Assembly (NCBI GenBank): GCA_023269765.1
Contig: JAGDWH010000019.1
Coordinates: 1-43,131 of the forward strand
DNA: 43,131 bases
From: Desulfurococcaceae archaeon
Lineage (GTDB): Archaea > Thermoproteota > Thermoprotei_A > Sulfolobales > Desulfurococcaceae
Direction of reading: 5' to 3'
Positions 1-7,422 of the stretch are shown piece after piece (position 1 is the stretch's first letter; every line of letters begins with the position of its first letter). The notes beneath the pieces were generated by a model. It was not told the origin of the DNA and ran no database searches. It saw only the letters and a program-made list of their open reading frames with translations. The position numbers were made by a program, and so were the translations under genes.

Positions 1-293
1 GGGCGTATGTAATCGCCAGTAGCGATTTCAACCACTACGAGCCCCACGACGTGACTGCGAAGAAGGACATGGACGCCATAAGAAAAGTACTCGAGCTCGA
101 CACCGAGGGCTTCTACAACGTTATGCTAAGCGAGAATATTAGCATATGCGGACCGGGCGGAATAATGACACTAATGGAAGTCACGAAGTCTCTTGGAGGA
201 AAAGCCGTACTACTAAAATACGCCACTAGCGGAGATGTCGAAGGAGGCAGGGCTGCCGTTGTAGGGTATGCTAGTATAAAGTTTTTGCGCTGA
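1..293 (+). CDS. Memo-family (AmmeMemoRadiSam B) protein, 5' truncated by window edge
   Basis: The reading frame is open from base 3 (first visible codons AYVIASSDFNHY) and ends at the TGA before base 294, so only the C-terminal ~97 residues are present. The SSDFNHY motif, then a conserved D and a SICG segment, a glycine-rich stretch and a terminal SGD...GRAAVVGYAS block match the end of Memo1-like proteins, which resemble class III nonheme-iron dioxygenases and have no settled function in archaea. Memo genes are often next to isoprenoid genes in archaea. Here the type 2 IPP isomerase starts 30 bases downstream on the same strand, which suggests co-transcription. The family call is from motif memory; the true start is outside the window. 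Confidence 0.8.
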   Translation, partial: AYVIASSDFNHYEPHDVTAKKDMDAIRKVLELDTEGFYNVMLSENISICGPGGIMTLMEVTKSLGGKAVLLKYATSGDVEGGRAAVVGYASIKFLR

Positions 294-322
294 GCAGTTC
301 TCGAAAACTAGGTGCCTGACTA

Positions 323-1447
323 TTGAGTCATGAAAGTAGAAAAAACGAGCACATTCACCTTAGCTTGAGAAGCGATGTGACTTTTGAAAATAAATGCAGA
401 GAGCTGTTTTCCCAGATAGTGCTCATTCACCAAGCACTCCCAGGGCTCAGATACGAGGACGTGGACCTGTCCACGTCTTTCCTAGGCTACGAGTTGTCGG
501 CACCAATTGTAATAGAGGCAATGACGGGGGGTACTCGGCTAGCCAAGAAGATAAACGAGAGCTTAGCGCTGGTTGCCAGCAAATACCGTGTAGCTATTGG
601 TGTAGGAAGTCAGAGACCCATTATTGCTTCTAAGTTCGATCCCGAGATTATTGCAACTTATAGAGTTGTCAGGGACATTGCACGCGAAGTGCCTGTAATT
701 GGAAACATTGGAGTAGCCCAGCTAGCCGAGTTCGACATAAACGACATTATAAGGGCTGTCGAGCTAATAGAAGCAGATGCGCTGGCTGTTCACTTGAACC
801 CGGCGCAAGAAATAATTCAGCCCGAAGGCGACAGAGACTTCAGTACCTCGCTCGTTGAGAAAGTAGTTGAAGTGTCGAAGAGCCTTAGAAAACCCATAAT
901 TGTCAAAGAAGTCGGTAATGGCTTGTCACTAGAAGTTGCAAGCCTCTTCTGCAAGCATGGTCTTAGGATTTTCGATGTAGCGGGGGCTTGTGGCACTAGC
1001 TGGGTGATGATTGAAGCCCTGAGATGCCACGAAGGCTCACCAAACCACGTACTTGGGTCTAAGCTCCACGAAGAGTGGTGGGGCATTCCAACGCCTCTAT
1101 CACTAATAGAAGTTAAAGCGGCATGCCCCAACTCCAAGGTTATTGCAAGCGGTGGTGTGTGGGATGGCTTTAAAGCAGCAAAAATGCTCGCTATTGGAGC
1201 CTCCATGGTGGGCTTTGCAAGACCTCTCTTAAAGGCGCTTGTGGACGCCGGGCTTGAAGGCGCATTTAAGTACCTGGAGCAGTATATCAGAGAGCTCAAA
1301 ACAGCAATGTTTCTCACAGGCACGCGCAGTCTTAGAGAGCTCTGCGAAAAACCAGTAGTCCTGGGCCCACTGGTAGTCAGTTACTTGACTATGAGGGGTA
1401 TAGACGTTGCAACCTACTTGAAGAAGAGGTGTCTAAGTGCCGACTAG
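323..1447 (+). CDS. fni: Type 2 isopentenyl-diphosphate delta-isomerase (FMN-dependent)
   Basis: Interconverts isopentenyl and dimethylallyl diphosphate for archaeal ether-lipid synthesis. It uses reduced FMN and NADPH, unlike the unrelated type 1 enzyme. The 374-residue length is normal. Family signatures are all present: MTGGT near residue 67, GVGSQRP near 93, HLNPAQE near 157 followed by QPEGDR, IVKEVGNG near 193, and a phosphate-binding SGGVWDG near 277. Translation starts at a TTG at 323, with AGGTG at 310-314 eight bases upstream. The 3' end overlaps the next gene by 11 bases, so the two are probably translationally coupled. Confidence 0.95.
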   Translation: MSHESRKNEHIHLSLRSDVTFENKCRELFSQIVLIHQALPGLRYEDVDLSTSFLGYELSAPIVIEAMTGGTRLAKKINESLALVASKYRVAIGVGSQRPIIASKFDPEIIATYRVVRDIAREVPVIGNIGVAQLAEFDINDIIRAVELIEADALAVHLNPAQEIIQPEGDRDFSTSLVEKVVEVSKSLRKPIIVKEVGNGLSLEVASLFCKHGLRIFDVAGACGTSWVMIEALRCHEGSPNHVLGSKLHEEWWGIPTPLSLIEVKAACPNSKVIASGGVWDGFKAAKMLAIGASMVGFARPLLKALVDAGLEGAFKYLEQYIRELKTAMFLTGTRSLRELCEKPVVLGPLVVSYLTMRGIDVATYLKKRCLSAD

Positions 1448-1940
1448 TGAATACGCATTTCCATTCATCTATATTGAGGGTGTTTTAAGCGAGAAGAAGG
1501 CTTGCCTCGTAGATGGAAAGTACATTATAGTGCGGGGCGCTGGGCAAGAATGTGAGAAGATGTTCGGGCTTGTGCCTTACGAGCGCGTAATCGACTACGT
1601 AGACCTTGTCGAGGCGAAGACTAAAGCCTCGATATTAATGGCCTTCGAAGAGCCGGAGAAGCCTCCTCGCGGCTATTTAATTGAGAAGGACACCCCATTG
1701 TGTCTTCAAGAAATAAGCGGAGACCATCTCTACTTTCTGGTGTCAGAAGGCAGTAGAGTGAAAAAAGGCAATAAAATTGCCTACATTGTAACGGGCAAGT
1801 TAGAAGTGAGAAGCGTTACGTCTCTATGTACTGGGAGTGTTGTCTTCGTAGTGGACATGCCGTGGGAAACCCCGAGAAAAGCCCTGGTTGTGGTGGTGCC
1901 TAGTGAGCTCAGAGAAGTCTCTGTTAGAAAGGCTTCGTGA
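1437..1940 (+). CDS. DUF2118-like conserved archaeal protein with a lipoyl/biotinyl-like C-terminal half
   Basis: Conserved archaeal protein of unknown function, 167 residues. The C-terminal half reads as a beta-rich, hammerhead-like module (GSRVKKGNKIAYI...TGKLEVRSV...GSVVFVV) like biotinyl/lipoyl domains, but the lysine-containing MKM attachment motif is not obvious, so it may not be modified. It starts at GTG 1437 with GAGGTG just upstream, overlaps fni by 11 bases and runs 38 bases into the gltX start, so it sits in a tightly coupled operon. The DUF2118 name is from memory of the family and needs a profile search. Confidence 0.6.
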   Translation: MPTSEYAFPFIYIEGVLSEKKACLVDGKYIIVRGAGQECEKMFGLVPYERVIDYVDLVEAKTKASILMAFEEPEKPPRGYLIEKDTPLCLQEISGDHLYFLVSEGSRVKKGNKIAYIVTGKLEVRSVTSLCTGSVVFVVDMPWETPRKALVVVVPSELREVSVRKAS

Positions 1941-3663
1941 AGCAGCCTACAAGCACGCACTAATTAACGCCGTAAAGCACGGTGGAAGAGCCGATTTGAG
2001 GGCCGTGGTTTCGAAAATAGCTGCTGAGCTCCCAGAAGTGAGAAAAGAGCTCCGCAATTATATTGACGCAATTAAGAGCGTTGTGGAAGAAGTCAATAAA
2101 CTGCCACTAGAAGAGCAGCTGAAGACGGTAAGGGCGAACTGGCCCGAGGCGCTTGAAGAGAAAGCCGCCGAGTACAAGAAGGAGCTTCCACAACTACCAG
2201 GCGCGATCGAGGGCAAAGTAGTAACCAGGCTTGCTCCCAACCCAGATTTTTCACTCCACCTGGGCAACGCGCGTCCCGCACTACTAAGCTACTGGTATGC
2301 TAAGGCATATAGAGGCAAGATGATACTGCGCTTCGAAGACACAGACCCCAGGATTAAAGCGCCCTATCCCGATGCCTACGAATCTATTAGAAGAGACCTA
2401 AAGTGGCTCGGCATTGAGTGGGACGAGGAGTACATTCAAAGCCTCAGACTACCGCTGTTCTACAGTGTCGCAAAAGAACTCATAAAGCGTGGGGGTGCTT
2501 ACGTAGATCTATGCAGCAACACAGAGTTCAAGAAGTATAGAAATGCCGGAAAGGCCTGTCCTCACAGAGATAAGCCCGTGGAGGAGCAGCTCGAGGAGTT
2601 TGACAAAATGCTTGAAGGCGCCTACAGCGAGGGCGAGGCCGTAGTTAGAGTAAAAACAGATCTGCAACACCCCGACTTAAGTGTGAGAGACTGGGTTGCC
2701 TTTAGAGTAATCGACACTAGCAAGACGCCTCACCCGGTAACGGGAGAGAAGTATGTGGTTTGGCCCACATACAACTTCGCCGCGGCCGTTGATGACTACT
2801 TAATGGGCGTTACGCACATTCTGCGAGCAAAAGAGCATGTGACCAATACTGTTAAGCAAAAATACCTCTACGACCACATGGGCTGGAAGTACCCAGAGAC
2901 GATACACTTTGGAAGGCTGTCACTCGAAGGCGTAATTCTAAGCAAGTCGAAAATGAAAAAGCTCATTTTGGAGAAGGGGCTCTCCTCGTACTCTGACCCT
3001 AGACTCGGCACTATACAAGGACTCAAAAAGAGGGGGATTCTCAGAGAAACCATTTGGGAGCTCATAAAGACTGTTGGAGTCAAGCCCGTTGATGCGAAGA
3101 TAAGCCTAGCAAACCTCTACGCTATCAACAGAGCCAAGGTAGACCCCATGGCAAATAGGTACATGGCAGTCGAAGACCCTGTACCACTCTTACTGAGCGG
3201 CTTAAAGAAGCCTGTGGAAGCTCAAATACCCATTCACCCGTCTAGAAGGGAGTACTACAAGTACACTGTAGAAGATGGCTCAGTTGTCTATATTGCAAAA
3301 AGGGACTTTGAAGCCTCGAGAAACTCTATATTCAGGCTAATGGGGCTCGGGAACTTCGTGATATCCGGCTTAACCGAGCGAGACGGTAGGCCTGTGTACG
3401 TGGCAAGTCTCCACAGCTTGTCACAAGAAGAAGCCAAGAAGCTCGATGCACAAATAATACAGTGGGTTCGCTCCAGCGAGGCTGTCAGGGCTAGACTTTA
3501 CGTGCCCGAGGGGCTTGAACTGCGTGAAAAGACCTTGTATGCTGAGCGCAGGATACTTGGTGAAAAAGTAGATGCAATTATACAGCTATACAGAGTGGGG
3601 TTTGCGAGAGTTGATAAAATAGAGCCCCCCGGCGAAGTAGTTTTAGTATTTGCACACGAGTAA
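1903..3663 (+). CDS. gltX: Glutamyl-tRNA synthetase, archaeal type
   Basis: Charges tRNA-Glu with glutamate; in archaea the same enzyme usually also makes Glu-tRNA-Gln for transamidation. It is a class Ic synthetase with an N-terminal extension of about 110 residues typical of archaeal GluRS, a HIGH-type signature (HLGN, residues ~119-122), the RFEDTDPR block, and a KMSKS-type loop LSKSKMKK near residues 346-353. The C-terminal half is the beta-barrel anticodon-binding form shared with GlnRS, not the bacterial helical form. I place the start at GTG 1903 because GGTGG sits just upstream; an in-frame TTG at 1888 would add five residues (MWWCL) that look unlike the family. Confidence 0.95.
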   Translation: MSSEKSLLERLREAAYKHALINAVKHGGRADLRAVVSKIAAELPEVRKELRNYIDAIKSVVEEVNKLPLEEQLKTVRANWPEALEEKAAEYKKELPQLPGAIEGKVVTRLAPNPDFSLHLGNARPALLSYWYAKAYRGKMILRFEDTDPRIKAPYPDAYESIRRDLKWLGIEWDEEYIQSLRLPLFYSVAKELIKRGGAYVDLCSNTEFKKYRNAGKACPHRDKPVEEQLEEFDKMLEGAYSEGEAVVRVKTDLQHPDLSVRDWVAFRVIDTSKTPHPVTGEKYVVWPTYNFAAAVDDYLMGVTHILRAKEHVTNTVKQKYLYDHMGWKYPETIHFGRLSLEGVILSKSKMKKLILEKGLSSYSDPRLGTIQGLKKRGILRETIWELIKTVGVKPVDAKISLANLYAINRAKVDPMANRYMAVEDPVPLLLSGLKKPVEAQIPIHPSRREYYKYTVEDGSVVYIAKRDFEASRNSIFRLMGLGNFVISGLTERDGRPVYVASLHSLSQEEAKKLDAQIIQWVRSSEAVRARLYVPEGLELREKTLYAERRILGEKVDAIIQLYRVGFARVDKIEPPGEVVLVFAHE

Positions 3664-3676
3664 GCACTAGAGTGTG

Positions 3677-3692
3677 AAAGTATATAAGCAGT
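3677..3692 (+). promoter_or_regulatory. TATA box of rpl7ae
   Basis: TATATAAG at 3681-3688, about 52 bases before the L7Ae start, in the short gap after gltX. A transcription start ~26 bases downstream would leave a short leader containing the strong ribosome-binding site GGGAGGAGG just before ATG 3740. L7Ae is therefore probably transcribed separately from gltX. Confidence 0.6.
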
Positions 3693-3739
3693 GCTCTCTG
3701 TTTAGTAAGGAGGACGACTGCTCGGGAGGAGGATGACGC

Positions 3740-4126
3740 ATGTCTAAGCCTGTACACGTTAGGTTTGAAGTCCCTTCAGAGCTTGCAGAAAAAACATACG
3801 AAGTTGTTAAAAAAGCGAGAGAAACCGGTGGCAAAATAAAGAAGGGCACTAATGAAACGACTAAAGCCGTTGAGCGTGGGCAAGCAAAACTAGTCGTAAT
3901 AGCAGTAGACGTCGACCCACCAGAAATAGTTGCCCACCTACCCATACTATGTGATGAAAAGAAGATCCCCTACACGTATGTGCCGAGCAAGAAGAGGCTT
4001 GGAGAAGCCGCCGGCATCGAAGTTGCTGCTGCTTCAGTAGCCGTAATAGACCCTGGTGGAGCAAAAGACTTCATGAACGAGGTAATAAAGGCCGTCCAAG
4101 AAATTAGAGCAAAGAGCGGCGTATAG
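3740..4126 (+). CDS. rpl7ae: Ribosomal protein L7Ae (kink-turn binding protein)
   Basis: Binds kink-turns in 23S rRNA, in C/D and H/ACA guide RNAs and in archaeal RNase P. It is the nucleating subunit of the C/D sRNP that would use the sRNA found at 24415 in this window. The 128 residues include the [15 protein letters not shown]-contact segment near 35-46 and the [15 protein letters not shown] core, both diagnostic. The ATG at 3740 has an excellent Shine-Dalgarno (GGGAGGAGG). In many archaea L7Ae, S28e and L24e lie on one strand; here S28e is inverted. Confidence 0.97.
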   Translation: MSKPVHVRFEVPSELAEKTYEVVKKARETGGKIKKGTNETTKAVERGQAKLVVIAVDVDPPEIVAHLPILCDEKKIPYTYVPSKKRLGEAAGIEVAAASVAVIDPGGAKDFMNEVIKAVQEIRAKSGV

Positions 4127-4285
4127 CGCGCTCTAGTATAACAATATCACAAATCCTATGAAGCCGGCTTTTCTCTAGGAGGATTTTTTTAAGGCACGGG
4201 TTTTGAGCTCATTCATAACTGGGGGTTCCGTGCAATCTTATAAAAGTAGGATACCGCTCTTCTCTCTAGAAACTAAGCTGAGGAG
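4127..4285. other. Convergent intergenic region with T-run terminator and a 6-bp inverted repeat
   Basis: 159 bases between the 3' ends of L7Ae (+) and S28e (-). Seen here: a palindromic AGCCGGCT followed by a T7 run at 4184-4190, a plausible L7Ae terminator; an inverted repeat GCACGG (4194-4199) / CCGTGC (4228-4233) around a 28-base loop; and a TATA-like CTTATAAAAG near 4238-4247. No reading frame or recognised RNA family is evident. Confidence 0.4.
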
Positions 4286-4561
4286 TTAGCGTGCCGTTAA
4301 CCTCCTTGCTTCTCTCTCCGTCTCCCTCAAGATGACTATGTCGCCTATTCTAACAGGCCCCTTAACATTTCTAGTTATGACTCTGCCCTTGTCTCTTCCC
4401 TCTAGTATTCTGACTCTGACTTGAGTTATTTCGCCAGTAACTCCAGTGCGCCCAATTATTTGCACAACTTCTGCTGGATACCCTATTTCTTCTATGATAT
4501 TTACCTTTGGAATCTCGTACACTACTCTCTGTACTTTCTTGGCTTCTTCGCTCAACTTCAA
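4286..4561 (-). CDS. rps28e: Ribosomal protein S28e
   Basis: Small-subunit OB-fold protein near the mRNA channel. The [17 protein letters not shown] block (about residues 37-53) and the C-terminal KGPVRIGDI...ETEREARRL are the S28e signature. At 91 residues it is slightly longer than the common 70-85 because of an N-terminal helix, as in other crenarchaea. The start is a TTG (4559-4561) preceded by GGTGG; no ATG or GTG lies in frame nearby. It is divergent from L24e and convergent with L7Ae, although these three genes are often co-directional in archaea. Confidence 0.93.
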   Translation of the reverse strand: MKLSEEAKKVQRVVYEIPKVNIIEEIGYPAEVVQIIGRTGVTGEITQVRVRILEGRDKGRVITRNVKGPVRIGDIVILRETEREARRLTAR

Positions 4562-4594
4562 CCACCAGTCAGAGCACCTAATTGTTGCTAAAAC

Positions 4595-4613
4595 GCTTTT
4601 AAGGCTTTTTAAG
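4595..4613. promoter_or_regulatory. Bidirectional promoter for rps28e (-) and rpl24e (+)
   Basis: Two back-to-back TATA-like elements sit in the 77-base divergent gap: GCTTTTAAGGC (4595-4605), read on the minus strand as a TATA box about 35 bases from the S28e start, and GCTTTTTAAGC (4604-4613), about 27 bases before the L24e start region. Their overlap implies that pre-initiation complexes for the two ribosomal protein genes may compete. Confidence 0.5.
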
Positions 4614-4638
4614 CAATCTAAGGGCCCCGGGAGCTGCC

Positions 4639-4824
4639 ATGCCTAGAAGAGCCGTGTGCACGTTTTGTGGAAACCAGCTCGAGCCTGGAACAGGGCTAAT
4701 GTACGTCTTAAATGATGGGACTATACTGTGGTTTTGTAGTAGGAAATGCTTTAAGAGCTATCAAATGGGTAGGGATCCTAGGAAGCTCAAGTGGACTGCA
4801 AAATACGGCCAGCAAACAAAGTAG
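4639..4824 (+). CDS. rpl24e: Ribosomal protein L24e (zinc-binding)
   Basis: Large-subunit protein of 61 residues. A treble-clef zinc site is formed by CTFC (residues 7-10) and CSRKC (33-37), with the family sequence [10 protein letters not shown]. The C-terminal basic tail KLKWTAKYG is typical. The ATG at 4639 has GGGAG seven bases upstream. It is convergent with infB, leaving only 8 bases between the two stop codons. Confidence 0.96.
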   Translation: MPRRAVCTFCGNQLEPGTGLMYVLNDGTILWFCSRKCFKSYQMGRDPRKLKWTAKYGQQTK

Positions 4825-4832
4825 CTTCACGC

Positions 4833-6668
4833 CTAGCTACTCCTCTGGGCAGAGACTTGTACGAAGCCATAGAAGGGGTCCGTCTTCCTTTTAATGCTGA
4901 TAATTTCCCTCAAGACCGCCTTCTCGTCTTCTCTCAGCTCATTAACGTATTTAGTGAGCCATGCAACGACGTGATCTCCTGGTACATCGGTATACAGCAC
5001 ATCGCCTTCATCTACTTGCCTGCCGATCAAGACCTTACCCTTAATACTTATAGCCACTCTCTGCCCCTTCACCGCCTCGTTAAGCGCCTTGTCCCTATCC
5101 CTTATCTGCATTATGCTTCCTAGTTGAATGCCATCATCTCTCATTAGTGGATAGCCTGGCTTAATTGTCCCCTCAATTACCTCCACACCCACTATTGCAG
5201 GATCGCTTCTCCTGAAGACGTAGCCCGGTAAGATCCTTATTTTACCCGGGCGGACTAGGGACTCCAGTTCTTTCTTCTTTTCAAGCTCTTTATACTCCTT
5301 CAGCCACTTGAGAAAGTCCTCGAGTAGCTTGTAAATTACGTTGTTAACAAAGATCGTTGTGCCCTCCTTTGCAGCAAGCTCTTCTGCTTCTTTCAAGACT
5401 TTGACGTTAAAGGCTAGTATTACTCCGTACTCCGGCTTTGACTTCCTAATTACCGCTGCCTCAATCACATCGTTCTTTGTTACGTGACCTACGTCTGCAA
5501 GCCTTATCGGAATGCCTTCTCTCTTCAATGCCTCTACCAGGGCCTCCAAGGAGCCCAGAGTATCTGCTTTAACAACTACGCCCTCAGACTCAGACTTTAC
5601 TCTAATGGACTCGACTTCTTCCAGCAGAGACTTTCCATATGCTGCGACATCCGCACCCGGCGGAACCACGTAAAGCGGCGACCCGGCAACAACCTCCTCG
5701 AGGTTTGGCGCGACTATTTTAACGCCTGCTGCAGCAGCCACTTCCTCGACTTGCATGAACCTGCCTTCATGCATTCTCATGTCTTGAAGCGGTCGTGGCA
5801 GTAAGAGTGCTCTTACGTGTGTCACTACGTATCTATCTCTGGCTGCTACTATTATGGTGTCGTTCTTTCTGACGACGCCATCATAGATTATTACATCAAT
5901 AGTAGTGCCTAGGCCGGGCTCTTCTTTGACTTCTAGTACTACTCCCTTAGCGGGCTCATCGCTGGTAACGAGCCTCTTTCTCATAAACTGCTGTGCTAAG
6001 CCGGCTATTAATGCGAGTAACTCGGATACGCCCTCACCCGTTTTAGCAGATACTGGGACTATTGCGACTGTCGTCCTGAAGTCTCTCACTCTATCAAATC
6101 TCTCGGCTTGATACCCAAATTCGTAGAGCGACCCTACGAGCGCATATACTCTCTCCTCTAAGCGGCTGATCGTGCGTGGGCTTTGCTTCTTAATAGACTC
6201 GAGGAAGGGGGCGTCGAAGACGGGAATCCAGCCTTCAATCTTGTCTATTTTGTTTGCGGCGACGACAAATGGGACTCTTCTCTCTTTGAGTAGCATTATT
6301 GCTTCTCTTGTTTGGGGCTTTACGCCCTCCATGATATCTATTACAAGTATTGCAATGTCTGCTACACTTCCACCGCGCCTTCTCAGGCTTGCGAAGAGTT
6401 CGTGACCGGGGGTGTCGATGAACAACAGACCGGGGATTTCTATTTTGAGCTTGGGAAACAGCTTTCTAAGGGGCTCTGATAGCTTCTCAAGAACGCTTGC
6501 TGGTACCACGCTTGCACCGATGTGCTGAGTTATTTCACCAGGCTCCTTCTTCGCGACGGCTGTGCCCCTAATTTTGTCGAGCAGCGTGGTTTTCCCATGA
6601 TCAACGTGCCCTAGCACTACTACGATGGGCTGCCTAATTCTCGCATTAGCAGTATTTGAAGCTTCCAT
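4833..6668 (-). CDS. infB: Translation initiation factor aIF5B (IF-2 homolog)
   Basis: GTPase promoting ribosomal subunit joining and initiator tRNA positioning. The ~611 residues match archaeal aIF5B. The G domain shows GHVDHGKTT (~20-28), IDTPGHE (~84-90) and NKID (~139-142), followed by beta-barrel domains II and IV and the alpha/beta/alpha domain III. There is no intein, although inteins occur at this P-loop in some archaea. The ATG at 6668 is chosen because it lies about where a transcript from the TATA box at 6687-6695 would begin, giving a leaderless message; an in-frame GTG at 6674 is possible. Confidence 0.96.
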   Translation of the reverse strand: MEASNTANARIRQPIVVVLGHVDHGKTTLLDKIRGTAVAKKEPGEITQHIGASVVPASVLEKLSEPLRKLFPKLKIEIPGLLFIDTPGHELFASLRRRGGSVADIAILVIDIMEGVKPQTREAIMLLKERRVPFVVAANKIDKIEGWIPVFDAPFLESIKKQSPRTISRLEERVYALVGSLYEFGYQAERFDRVRDFRTTVAIVPVSAKTGEGVSELLALIAGLAQQFMRKRLVTSDEPAKGVVLEVKEEPGLGTTIDVIIYDGVVRKNDTIIVAARDRYVVTHVRALLLPRPLQDMRMHEGRFMQVEEVAAAAGVKIVAPNLEEVVAGSPLYVVPPGADVAAYGKSLLEEVESIRVKSESEGVVVKADTLGSLEALVEALKREGIPIRLADVGHVTKNDVIEAAVIRKSKPEYGVILAFNVKVLKEAEELAAKEGTTIFVNNVIYKLLEDFLKWLKEYKELEKKKELESLVRPGKIRILPGYVFRRSDPAIVGVEVIEGTIKPGYPLMRDDGIQLGSIMQIRDRDKALNEAVKGQRVAISIKGKVLIGRQVDEGDVLYTDVPGDHVVAWLTKYVNELREDEKAVLREIISIKRKTDPFYGFVQVSAQRSS

Positions 6669-6683
6669 AAGCACCCTTGCTAG

Positions 6684-6698
6684 CGGTATATTTAAACC
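6684..6698. promoter_or_regulatory. Shared promoter between infB (-) and rps6e (+)
   Basis: GGTATATTTAAACC (6685-6698) is the only AT-rich TATA-like element in the divergent gap. Read on the minus strand it predicts a start near the infB ATG (leaderless). Read on the plus strand it predicts a ~30-base leader that contains the GGTGGTG ribosome-binding site before the S6e ATG at 6747. Confidence 0.5.
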
Positions 6699-6746
6699 AG
6701 TTAATTAATTGGTCTTCAAGGCCACCGGGCAACTGGTGGTGCACGT

Positions 6747-7397
6747 ATGCCTGACTTTAAAATAGTCATAAGCGATCCAGAAGCGTACAAAAAGAGTAAA
6801 GTACTAAAGGTTAAAGTAGTTGGGGATCCCGAACTACCCTTTACTAACGAAATGAAGGAGCAGCTTGAGCTCCCAGTAGCAGTAATGAACTCCAAGACGT
6901 TCAACGAGCTTGAAGCGGTACACAACGTTGTATCAATTAGAATGAGGAGACCTGATACTGGTGACAAAGTTAAAATAACAGCTAGAGTAAAGATCGACGA
7001 CTCTACTCCAGATGGTGTAGTAAAAGTCAGTCTTGCAAAGTTGATAGACCTCACCGGAGCTCAAGAACTTGGAGGAGAAGTCTTCAGGTCGCCGGCTTGG
7101 CAAATAAGAGTCAATGATGCTAGAACGCAAGCTCTACTAGGGCTTAAGATAGGAGACGAAATTGATGGAAGCCTCGTGGGTCTAAAAGGCTACAAGCTCG
7201 TTATTACAGGGGGCAGCGATATCAGTGGCTTTCCAATGAGGCCAGATATCCCGGGGCCTGTTAAAAAAGGAGTTCTCCTCTCAGGACCGCCCGGCTTCCA
7301 CCCAAGAGAGAGGGGCGAGAGGAGGAGAAAGACGGTAAGAGGAAATACTATAGCTCCAGACATAGTCCAAATAAACACTAAAATAAAGTATGGCTAG
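6747..7397 (+). CDS. rps6e: Ribosomal protein S6e
   Basis: Small-subunit protein. The S6e core is unmistakable in the second half: GLKIGDEIDGS, ITGGSDISGFPMRPD, KKGVLLSGPPGF and ERRRKTVRGNTI. The protein is 216 residues, far longer than the ~125-residue euryarchaeal form, with about 100 extra N-terminal residues as in Sulfolobus S6e, which supports a crenarchaeal origin. The ATG follows GGTGGTG. It heads a cluster with aIF2-gamma 25 bases downstream, a common archaeal pairing. Confidence 0.96.
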   Translation: MPDFKIVISDPEAYKKSKVLKVKVVGDPELPFTNEMKEQLELPVAVMNSKTFNELEAVHNVVSIRMRRPDTGDKVKITARVKIDDSTPDGVVKVSLAKLIDLTGAQELGGEVFRSPAWQIRVNDARTQALLGLKIGDEIDGSLVGLKGYKLVITGGSDISGFPMRPDIPGPVKKGVLLSGPPGFHPRERGERRRKTVRGNTIAPDIVQINTKIKYG

Positions 7398-7422
7398 GAG
7401 TTACACGAACTAAGGTGATTTC

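Noticed and set aside
1005..1030. GTGATGA...CTGA resembling a C/D box pair inside fni
   Set aside because: The gap between boxes is 8 nt, no second box pair is found and it lies in a conserved coding motif.
817..1323. A 168-codon open frame on the minus strand inside fni
   Set aside because: It is antisense to a gene with clear family motifs, has no start signal and no recognisable domain; a codon-bias shadow.
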